Source: SAR324 cluster bacterium (GTDB lineage Bacteria > SAR324 > NAC60-12). From it: a stretch of 12,982 nt of DNA. The translations under genes and the position numbers were made by a program. Under the pieces are notes generated by a model. That model searched no databases. It was not told the origin of the DNA and saw only the letters and a program-made list of their open reading frames with translations. The stretch lies in contig JAKUUF010000031.1 in assembly GCA_022448705.1 (NCBI GenBank), positions 1 to 12,982 on the forward strand, written 5' to 3'. Positions 1 through 5,646 of this stretch are shown here, in pieces (positions within the stretch are counted from its first letter, which is position 1; every line of letters begins with the position of its first letter).

Positions 1-194
1 TGAGAAAAAATCTCCGGCCCTCCAGATAATGATAGTGGCTAACAATATTAGTGAAATCCAAAGTAAATAACCCCCCCAGCCAATTCCTTCAATTGTTATA
101 TACCATGATATGATGGACAGTCCGACTATCAGCAAGGCATGTCGGAACATCCCTTTTCCGAAGAAGAAAATTAAAGGTGAGAGTGGATTCATAT
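1..194 (-). CDS. N-terminal fragment of an integral membrane protein, cut by the window edge
   Basis: An open frame starts with ATG at 194 and runs off the left edge after 64 complete codons. The start lies 10 bp after the plsY stop, so it is probably the next gene of the same transcription unit. The residues are strongly hydrophobic, with two likely membrane helices at about 18-35 and 40-57 separated by a short Gly/Trp-rich turn. The visible part ends in IIIWRAGDFFS. I do not recognise the family with confidence. A Trp-Arg-Ala-x-Asp-type turn after a helix is reminiscent of some sodium/calcium exchanger-like proteins, but this is a weak resemblance from memory. A run of seven C (71-77, G on the coding strand) lies inside the frame. 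Being a gene is well supported by tight spacing and composition; the function is not. Confidence 0.65.
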
Positions 195-204
195 GAGGCT
201 TGTA

Positions 205-855
205 TCAATTATGTAGATCGTTATTTTTACTTGAACTGAGTTGGCCTTCCTGACCTTTAAGCAGGCGTTTTAAATTTTCAAGATGCTTGTAAACCAGCAG
301 AGATGATAACAGAAGAAACAGGAAAAACACAGGCCAAACAGGCGATTCATTTTTTACCCAAGGTATCAGCAGAAAAAGCCAGGGAAGAGCAGTGAGCATT
401 GTGATTCCTGAAAGGCTTGAAATATGTCTCCAGAAAAACATTACTAACCATACAATAGCTGCACAGATGCCGATATTTAAATTTAAAACAGCTAACACTC
501 CAAATAAAGTTGAAATTCCTTTTCCTCCCTTGAAACGCAGAAAAACAGAAAAAACATGTCCGCAGACTACGATAACTCCGGCAAGGCTTAAAAAAATTTT
601 CTGAGTTTCAATATCAATCACCAATGCCGGAATAAAGGTCTTTGCAAGCAGTACAGCCACACTTCCTTTGCCGAAGTCCAGCACAAAGGTTAGTAATCCC
701 GGCAACTTTCCTCCGACCCTCATCACATTTGTCATGCCAATGTTACCGCTTCCCTGCTGACGAATGTCTATTTTTAACCAGTAACGGCTGATCAATAAGC
801 CGAAAGGAATTCCTCCCAGAAGAAAGACAAGTATAAAGAAGCTTATCAGATACAT
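205..855 (-). CDS. plsY: Acyl-phosphate:glycerol-3-phosphate acyltransferase PlsY
   Basis: PlsY is an inner-membrane enzyme that transfers an acyl chain from acyl-phosphate (made by PlsX) to glycerol-3-phosphate, giving lysophosphatidic acid, the first step of phospholipid synthesis. The 216-residue length fits the family. All three family motifs are visible: GSGNIGMTNVMR at 35-46, FKGGKGIST at 108-116 with His100 upstream, and a C-terminal HLENLKRLLKGQE at 191-203. The rest is a series of hydrophobic helices, as expected for a multi-span protein. In motif 1 the usual Ala after GSGNIG is Met41, which is unremarkable. The gene follows the MoxR-type ATPase with a 29-bp gap and precedes a truncated membrane gene by 10 bp. 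plsX is not in the window. No strong ribosome binding site precedes the ATG at 855, but the protein begins directly with its first helix, as expected. Confidence 0.96.
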   Translation of the reverse strand: MYLISFFILVFLLGGIPFGLLISRYWLKIDIRQQGSGNIGMTNVMRVGGKLPGLLTFVLDFGKGSVAVLLAKTFIPALVIDIETQKIFLSLAGVIVVCGHVFSVFLRFKGGKGISTLFGVLAVLNLNIGICAAIVWLVMFFWRHISSLSGITMLTALPWLFLLIPWVKNESPVWPVFFLFLLLSSLLVYKHLENLKRLLKGQEGQLSSSKNNDLHN

Positions 856-884
856 TAACTTTATTTGGAACTGAAAGTAGGGTG

Positions 885-1796
885 TTACCAGCTGGATGAT
901 TTGCGACTGGTGGCAGCTTCAATACCTTTTTCCTGAATTACCTGCAAAAGTTCCCTGTCGTCTCGATGTTTCACCAGCGTATGTGCACCTTTCAGCTTTT
1001 CTATCACTTTTGAGTCCAGTACTTTTGTCTGAACCAAATACCCAATCCAGTCTAATATTTCACTGGTAGAAGGTTTACGGGTCAGATCAAGCTCACGCAG
1101 TTGATAGAAGATCTCAATAGCTGCAGACACAATTTTTTTATTTGCTCCGGGATGATGCATGCGGACAATTTCCTTCATCCTTTCAGGCGAGGGAAACTCA
1201 ATGTATGCGTAAATGCAGCGCCTGATAAATGGTGCAGGCAAATCCTGTTCGTGGTTGGAAGTTATAACGATTATCGGCATTTCCCCGGGCTTGCAGGAAA
1301 TTGTTTGCTGTGTTTCCGGAACAACAATTCGACGTTCCGAAAGCAGAAACAGAAGGTTGTTAGGCAGTTCGCGTGGAGCCTTATCTATCTCATCCAGTAA
1401 TAAAACTGATCCCGGTGTGGAGAAAGCCTTTGCCAGCGGACCCAAATGAACATATTCCTTCAGGTTATCAACATGGCGTCCGCCTGTATCAATTTGCATC
1501 TTTATCCCCGCCTGCTTCATTTGAGCATTTGCAACTGCAGCCTGTGCGTCCATCAGGCGCTGTACTTCATCAAATCTGGAGACAAGCAGTGAAACTTTGC
1601 TTTCAGATGTGATTGGAACCTCAAAGAGTGGCAGGTTTTCATGTGCGGCGAATTCCTGTGCAAGTTTAGTTTTTCCTGTTCCAGGCTCACCTTCGAGCAG
1701 AAGAGGTTTTTCGAGCAGTCTGGCAATGTGGAATGCCTCACTTAGTTTAGGATCCAGCAGATAGGTTGGGGTTCCTTGGAAAAGCTTTGAACTCAT
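885..1796 (-). CDS. MoxR-type AAA+ ATPase
   Basis: This is a single-domain AAA+ ATPase of 303 residues, the usual size for MoxR/CbbQ-like proteins, which are thought to remodel or activate partner proteins using ATP. Walker A is GEPGTGKT at 36-43 and Walker B is VLLLDEID at 131-138. A sensor-1-like ITSNHEQDLP and an arginine-finger-like PFIRRC follow, then a helical C-terminal lid. A helical segment rich in Ala and Gln at about 76-102 sits between Walker A and B. MoxR genes usually neighbour VWA-domain proteins; none is visible here. Instead an unrecognised membrane protein lies 42 bp upstream on the same strand and plsY 29 bp downstream, so the membrane protein is the natural candidate partner (inference). 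No clear ribosome binding site precedes the ATG at 1796, but the domain begins normally from it. Confidence 0.9.
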   Translation of the reverse strand: MSSKLFQGTPTYLLDPKLSEAFHIARLLEKPLLLEGEPGTGKTKLAQEFAAHENLPLFEVPITSESKVSLLVSRFDEVQRLMDAQAAVANAQMKQAGIKMQIDTGGRHVDNLKEYVHLGPLAKAFSTPGSVLLLDEIDKAPRELPNNLLFLLSERRIVVPETQQTISCKPGEMPIIVITSNHEQDLPAPFIRRCIYAYIEFPSPERMKEIVRMHHPGANKKIVSAAIEIFYQLRELDLTRKPSTSEILDWIGYLVQTKVLDSKVIEKLKGAHTLVKHRDDRELLQVIQEKGIEAATSRKSSSW

Positions 1797-1838
1797 TAAT
1801 TTTTGTTAACTGACTGTGGGATCTATATTGCTGGAGAT

Positions 1839-2609
1839 TCAGGTATGTTTAATTTCATATACTTTATCTTTTACTTGTTCATAGATTTCACTGACTTCCA
1901 ATTCAGGCACGCTATCCCATTCCATTATCTTTAGGAAATGTTTACGCAACTTGCCCCGGGAAAGCCCCCGATTCTGCCAGCTTTCGTATATTTCATCTTG
2001 TGTTGATTTCAAGGTTTTACCGTCCAGCTCTTTTCGAAGCAGGAACTTTACGGCACTGTCAGGACTGTTTAGAATGAATGATCTGTGTGCTTCGTCAGTG
2101 ATTTTTCCTGTTCCATATATCACGTCTGAATCTTCATCTGCAGTACCTCCAGTTACAGCTGTTTCTTCCTCATCTTCATCGTCTCCGAACGATTCTACAT
2201 CAGGTTCCAGTTCTATTTCCAGAGATTCATCTGATTCTGGTAAAGTTTCAGTTTCATCTGAAGTTTCTTCTTCGGTGGTTGTTGCTTCTGGTGTATACGG
2301 GATTCCTGTTCCGGAAGTTTCACCAATCTGCGTTTCAGATGTTCGTTTATTGATTTGTTCTTTTGTCGGTATCACAATTGCTGCAAGTAAAAGCAGTAAT
2401 GCAACTCCAAAAGTTATGCTGTAAACCAACCCGAATAAATAGAGGTCATAGCGATTTTTATCAAGATAATATGTTGTGATTTCCATTCCTCTGTTGACCA
2501 GAAAGCTTGCTTCAGACATGCCGTAATAGCAAATTACTACACCACCGAGTGTGGCTAAAAGACCTCCAAAGATGGAGAAAAGATACAAGTTAAGGTAATT
2601 AACAGGCAT
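1839..2609 (-). CDS. Unrecognised two-helix membrane protein with acidic linker and C-terminal domain
   Basis: I do not recognise this family. From the ATG at 2609 the product is 256 residues. Two hydrophobic segments (about 6-29 and 56-80) flank a roughly 26-residue loop. Residues 95-165 are a low-complexity linker dominated by Glu, Asp, Thr and Ser, with the run DDEDEEE at 143-149. The C-terminal part (about 170-256) looks folded and helical, with basic patches such as RGLSRGKLRKHFLK. The architecture suggests a membrane anchor holding a soluble domain on a flexible negatively charged tether. I prefer ATG 2609 over an in-frame GTG at 2615, because that GTG lies inside the ribosome binding site. 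The gene starts a group running into the MoxR-type ATPase (42-bp gap) and plsY, after a 148-bp gap from the SDR gene. A physical or functional link with the ATPase is inference from position only. Confidence 0.75.
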   Translation of the reverse strand: MPVNYLNLYLFSIFGGLLATLGGVVICYYGMSEASFLVNRGMEITTYYLDKNRYDLYLFGLVYSITFGVALLLLLAAIVIPTKEQINKRTSETQIGETSGTGIPYTPEATTTEEETSDETETLPESDESLEIELEPDVESFGDDEDEEETAVTGGTADEDSDVIYGTGKITDEAHRSFILNSPDSAVKFLLRKELDGKTLKSTQDEIYESWQNRGLSRGKLRKHFLKIMEWDSVPELEVSEIYEQVKDKVYEIKHT

Positions 2610-2612
2610 AAG

Positions 2613-2618
2613 CACCTC
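2613..2618 (-). promoter_or_regulatory. Ribosome binding site deciding the start of the membrane protein
   Basis: On the coding strand GAGGTG lies 3 bases before the ATG at 2609 (5 bases from GAGG to ATG). The in-frame GTG at 2615 forms part of this motif, so it is unlikely to be the start codon. Confidence 0.6.
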
Positions 2619-2694
2619 ATTTTATGATCAAAATTCTTGTACAGGAATATATGTATCATCTGACTGGAGATCCCAATTTACTTAATATTAAGGG

Positions 2695-2715
2695 GGGATA
2701 CTGCGTATTCCTTTT
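2695..2715 (+). other. Hairpin with short T run in the gap between the SDR and membrane protein genes
   Basis: GGGATAC (2695-2701), a TGC loop and GTATTCC (2705-2711) form a 7-bp stem with one G-U pair when read as plus-strand RNA, followed by TTTT. Read on the minus strand, which carries the flanking genes, the wobble becomes an A-C mismatch and there is no U run. The best reading is a weak terminator-like hairpin facing antisense transcription, or a protein-binding inverted repeat. The perfect 12-bp palindrome CTTAATATTAAG at 2681-2692 lies directly beside it. The gap (2610-2757) holds no gene and no convincing promoter that I can see. Confidence 0.3.
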
Positions 2716-2757
2716 GATCAGTTTTATCGGCAGAATTGAGTGAAACTTGAGAGTTAA

Positions 2758-3549
2758 TTACCAAACGGTTTTCATCAGACCGCCATCGGCAGCAAGGCTG
2801 GAACCTGTAATGTAACTTGCAGCATCGGACAGTAAAAATGCACCGCAGCGTCCAAATTCCTCAATTGTACCATAACGGCCTAAAGGTATTACAGCCTGAT
2901 TAGCCTTTTCAATCTGTTTAATCGAAATTCCCTGTTTTTTTGCATTCAGTGAATCAAGGTGCTTGATACGATCTGTTTTGATACGGCCAGGCATAAGATT
3001 ATTCAATCGGATTTTATCTGCTGCAAGTTGAACGGAAAGGCTTTTGATCAAACTGGTTACTCCGGAACGCATTACATTCGAGAGAATGAGCACATCGATT
3101 GGTTCCTTGACAGCCATTGAAGTTACGGTCAAAACTGAGCCGCCGCCTCGCTTGCGCATTGACGGCAGAGTTGCCCGAATCATCCGAACGGCACTGAAAA
3201 GATTTAGCTCAAAAGCTGCCTGCCAGTCCTCATCTGAAAAATCCTCGAATTTCCCGGCAGGAGGACCACCGGCATTGACTACCAGTTTGTCAACCCCTCC
3301 AAATTCTCTGATAGTGGCATCGGTCCACTCCAGAATTGATTCAGGATTTGATGAATCCATTACTGAGGACAATACTTCAGTGTTGTTTTCTTTCCGGAGT
3401 TGCTCTGCGGCGGCTTCGATATCATCTTTTGTGCGACTGCCTATTGACAGCTTTGCTCCTTCTTCAGCCAATGCTTTTGCGATTCCAAAACCAAGTCCTT
3501 TGCTTGAAGCGGCAACCATTGCAACTTTTCCTTTGAGTCCTAATTCCAT
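2758..3549 (-). CDS. SDR-family oxidoreductase lacking the usual catalytic Tyr and Lys
   Basis: This 263-residue protein has the Rossmann fold layout of short-chain dehydrogenases/reductases and resembles 3-oxoacyl-ACP reductases overall. The nucleotide-binding loop AASSKGLG at 13-20 replaces the usual TGxxxGxG, with Ala13-Ala14 for Thr-Gly. NAGG is at 92-95, the structural Asn is probably Asn116, and Ser144 fits the catalytic Ser. The expected YxxxK is SNVMR: Ser157 for Tyr and Arg161 for Lys. The rest of the fold is intact, including LNNLMPGRIKTDR and a C-terminal ITGSSLAADGG. I recall a 'BKR-like' SDR subgroup with this kind of imperfect cofactor motif and tetrad, so this is probably a conserved variant and not a decayed gene. 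Substrate and activity are unknown. It follows lnt by 39 bp and has a strong ribosome binding site. Confidence 0.93.
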   Translation of the reverse strand: MELGLKGKVAMVAASSKGLGFGIAKALAEEGAKLSIGSRTKDDIEAAAEQLRKENNTEVLSSVMDSSNPESILEWTDATIREFGGVDKLVVNAGGPPAGKFEDFSDEDWQAAFELNLFSAVRMIRATLPSMRKRGGGSVLTVTSMAVKEPIDVLILSNVMRSGVTSLIKSLSVQLAADKIRLNNLMPGRIKTDRIKHLDSLNAKKQGISIKQIEKANQAVIPLGRYGTIEEFGRCGAFLLSDAASYITGSSLAADGGLMKTVW

Positions 3550-3553
3550 TCTT

Positions 3554-3559
3554 CTCCTT
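3554..3559 (-). promoter_or_regulatory. Strong ribosome binding site of the SDR gene
   Basis: On the coding strand AAGGAG lies 4 bases before the ATG at 3549, supporting that start. It is one of the few clear Shine-Dalgarno sequences in the window. Confidence 0.7.
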
Positions 3560-3588
3560 GAAAATATTTTATTAGTTATGAAGGGAAA

Positions 3589-5271
3589 TTATTTTTGAAA
3601 TATTTTCCCGCGAACATGTGCAAGAAAAATCAGCACAATAAATATAAAAACAAATCCTACGCGAATCCATTCTTCGTACTGGCGATAGAATGAGAAACGT
3701 GATTGAAGTTGAAGTTTAGCGATTAATGCTCCTTCTTCAAAAAGCCCCAATTGCCTGCTCAGGTTTTTTCCGTCTGCCCCGATGAAAACACTTTCTCCAT
3801 TGTTTGATGCAAAGATAACAGGGACTCTGTTTTCTATGGCTCTCCAGCGCAGAACCGCAACCATGTTGTCTGATGCAGTGGTACGTCCGAACCAGGCCAG
3901 GTTGCTGAGATTCACCACAAGATTTGCTCCATTGAGGGACATTCCACGTACAACCTCCTGAGAGAAAACATCAAAGCAAATTGGAGCAGAGAGCCGAACT
4001 TTTTCTGATAAGGAAAAAACCTTGTAATCCTGTCCCGGATCAAACTCGGACATGTTTGCTATATTGTTGCGAAGCCAAGATGCAGTTTCAGGAAAAATAT
4101 TCGAAAATGGAATCATCTCACCAAAAGGAATGAGGAATATTTTATTATATCTGCCCAGTACTTCACCATTTGATCCCACGAGCACAGACACTCCATGAAA
4201 TTTCCTTCCGGTCATAGTGTTTTTCCAGTCAACAGTAGTAAATAAGACCGAAGTATTATTTTCTTCTGCAAATCGCATCACTTTTTGGCGGGCTCCTTTT
4301 ACCTTGAAAAAAGGATGTGGAAAAACTGACTCCGGCCAAACAATCAATGTGGGTTCGTCAGTTTGTTTCGAAAGTTTTGATAAGTATTTCTTCGAATCCT
4401 CAAGCAGACTTTCCAGATTACCCTGTCGTTTTGAATGAGCAAGTTCTGGGTTTGAAGCCAGATCCTGCAGAGAAAAATTTGGCTGTATAGCTATGACATT
4501 TATAAATGAATCAGAATTTTGCAGGTTATCATTTTCGTTGATATCCTGTATTCTCCATGCACCGTAGCTTAGACCCACAGCCCACAATAATGAATATGCA
4601 GCAATTGCTCGTTTGAGAAACTTATATCCCACTTCATTATCATTTAAATTCTTTACATCTGATTTTAAACGCCACCAAGCTATGAGCAGATATGACAATC
4701 CGAGACTATAGAAAAGAAGTCCGGATGACCCTATAATATCTGCTACTTGTTCAAGAAAGGGAAATTGCGAAAAAGTCAGCCCACCATAGTTCCAATGAAT
4801 CAAGCGAGGATACCACGGGTCAATTGCAATCACGTATGCCAGACGCAATGGTAATTCCCAGTTGCCGAGTTTTTTGATGCAAAGTAATGGAATGGCAAAA
4901 TAGACAAAAAGCTGCAGGCCAACTTCCAAACCATATCCTGCTCCAGTGATCAGCAAGGAAAAGATAAAAGGAATGTGACCAAAAACATGTATACTGTTTG
5001 TAATCCAATACCCTCCTATTAAAGAGGCAATCCCCCCTGTAAGCCAGCAAACCCCCGAAAACACTATGCAGCGTTTCCAGAATGTGATGTATGTTTTTTT
5101 ATGTAATTGTTCAAGAGTAAATAACAATGGAAAAAAAGAAACTAACCCAATCCAGTGAGTTCCAAATCCAGGGGCATTAAGACCAAGCAAAATACCTGAC
5201 ACAATACTCCCAATCCAGAACGGGGTTATGATTTTTGTGCTTGAAATTTGAAAATTGTTGTCGATGGTCAT
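3589..5271 (-). CDS. lnt: Apolipoprotein N-acyltransferase
   Basis: Lnt is an inner-membrane enzyme that moves an acyl chain from a phospholipid to the N-terminal cysteine of apolipoproteins, the last step of lipoprotein maturation in diderms. The 560 residues show an N-terminal bundle of about six hydrophobic helices (roughly 15-235), a periplasmic nitrilase-like domain (about 255-520) and a final helix (about 536-552). The catalytic triad is visible: Glu314 in VWPES, Lys377 in RYNKIFLIPFGE and Cys432 in APICFD. Glu385 matches a further conserved Glu, and NLSNLAWFG at 454-462 fits the usual N-x-(S/T)-N-x-x-W-F-G segment. The residues after Cys are Phe-Asp where the family usually has Tyr-Glu. 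The length is slightly above the roughly 510 of E. coli Lnt. The gene leads a minus-strand group continuing into the SDR gene. No strong ribosome binding site precedes the ATG. Confidence 0.96.
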   Translation of the reverse strand: MTIDNNFQISSTKIITPFWIGSIVSGILLGLNAPGFGTHWIGLVSFFPLLFTLEQLHKKTYITFWKRCIVFSGVCWLTGGIASLIGGYWITNSIHVFGHIPFIFSLLITGAGYGLEVGLQLFVYFAIPLLCIKKLGNWELPLRLAYVIAIDPWYPRLIHWNYGGLTFSQFPFLEQVADIIGSSGLLFYSLGLSYLLIAWWRLKSDVKNLNDNEVGYKFLKRAIAAYSLLWAVGLSYGAWRIQDINENDNLQNSDSFINVIAIQPNFSLQDLASNPELAHSKRQGNLESLLEDSKKYLSKLSKQTDEPTLIVWPESVFPHPFFKVKGARQKVMRFAEENNTSVLFTTVDWKNTMTGRKFHGVSVLVGSNGEVLGRYNKIFLIPFGEMIPFSNIFPETASWLRNNIANMSEFDPGQDYKVFSLSEKVRLSAPICFDVFSQEVVRGMSLNGANLVVNLSNLAWFGRTTASDNMVAVLRWRAIENRVPVIFASNNGESVFIGADGKNLSRQLGLFEEGALIAKLQLQSRFSFYRQYEEWIRVGFVFIFIVLIFLAHVRGKIFQK

Positions 5272-5300
5272 GGACTATGTGGGTGACTTGAAAGCAAATT

Positions 5301-5606
5301 ATGTTAATGCAAGAATATTTATTAACGTATTACACTAAACCAGTCATTTCTACTATTATTAGTTTTCAAACAGTGATCTGCTTAACACCACACGCTCTGG
5401 AAAACCCTGTTGAAGTTACACAGGAAGAGTATGATAAACTGGTTCACATGAAGGAAAGAGGCTGGAGTCATTGCAATTCAAAAGAAGAATTCCTGGCGAA
5501 ATTACATTATCTCAGAGGAGGCTTAACTCAAGGCAAAATTAACGAAATTGAATTCTTGGAGAGAGAAAAAAAATTAGTGATAAACTACTGGAATAGAGGA
5601 AGTTGA
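5301..5606 (+). CDS. Small hypothetical protein with a SHOCT-like C-terminal segment
   Basis: This is the only plausible plus-strand gene in the window, filling most of the 375-bp space between the starts of lnt and the end of the ankyrin gene. The frame codes for 101 residues. Residues 62-93, including KLHYLRGGLTQGKINEIEF, fit the SHOCT pattern (helix, turn with Gly-x-Ile, then a conserved Glu-Phe and Lys). SHOCT is a short C-terminal oligomerisation or binding segment often attached to otherwise unrelated proteins. Residues 36-60 are polar and protein-like, with two His and one Cys. The first 34 residues are hydrophobic but not a clean signal peptide. No clear ribosome binding site precedes the ATG at 5301, so the true start could be the second ATG (5307), the GTG at 5373 or the ATG at 5448. 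Function unknown. The alternative is that this is a non-coding intergenic region with a chance open frame. Confidence 0.55.
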   Translation: MLMQEYLLTYYTKPVISTIISFQTVICLTPHALENPVEVTQEEYDKLVHMKERGWSHCNSKEEFLAKLHYLRGGLTQGKINEIEFLEREKKLVINYWNRGS

Positions 5607-5646
5607 AATTATAGAAAGATTTTTTCCCTGTTTTTTCTGGAATAAT

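Noticed and set aside
1951..2424. 157-residue Ser-rich plus-strand frame
   Set aside because: It is the antisense of the acidic linker gene; the Ser richness is the complement of Glu/Asp/Thr codons.
3044..3598. 184-residue plus-strand frame opposite the SDR gene
   Set aside because: It is a shadow of a clear SDR coding sequence, with no start signal or recognisable motif.
5298..5325. Sigma-70-like promoter for lnt on the minus strand (TTAATA, 16-base spacer, CATAAT)
   Set aside because: The match is partial, and such matches are common by chance in AT-rich sequence. It would also overlap the start of the small plus-strand gene.
5607..5646. Bidirectional terminator between the small plus-strand gene and the ankyrin gene
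   Set aside because: Two T6 runs are present but no GC-containing stem precedes either of them.
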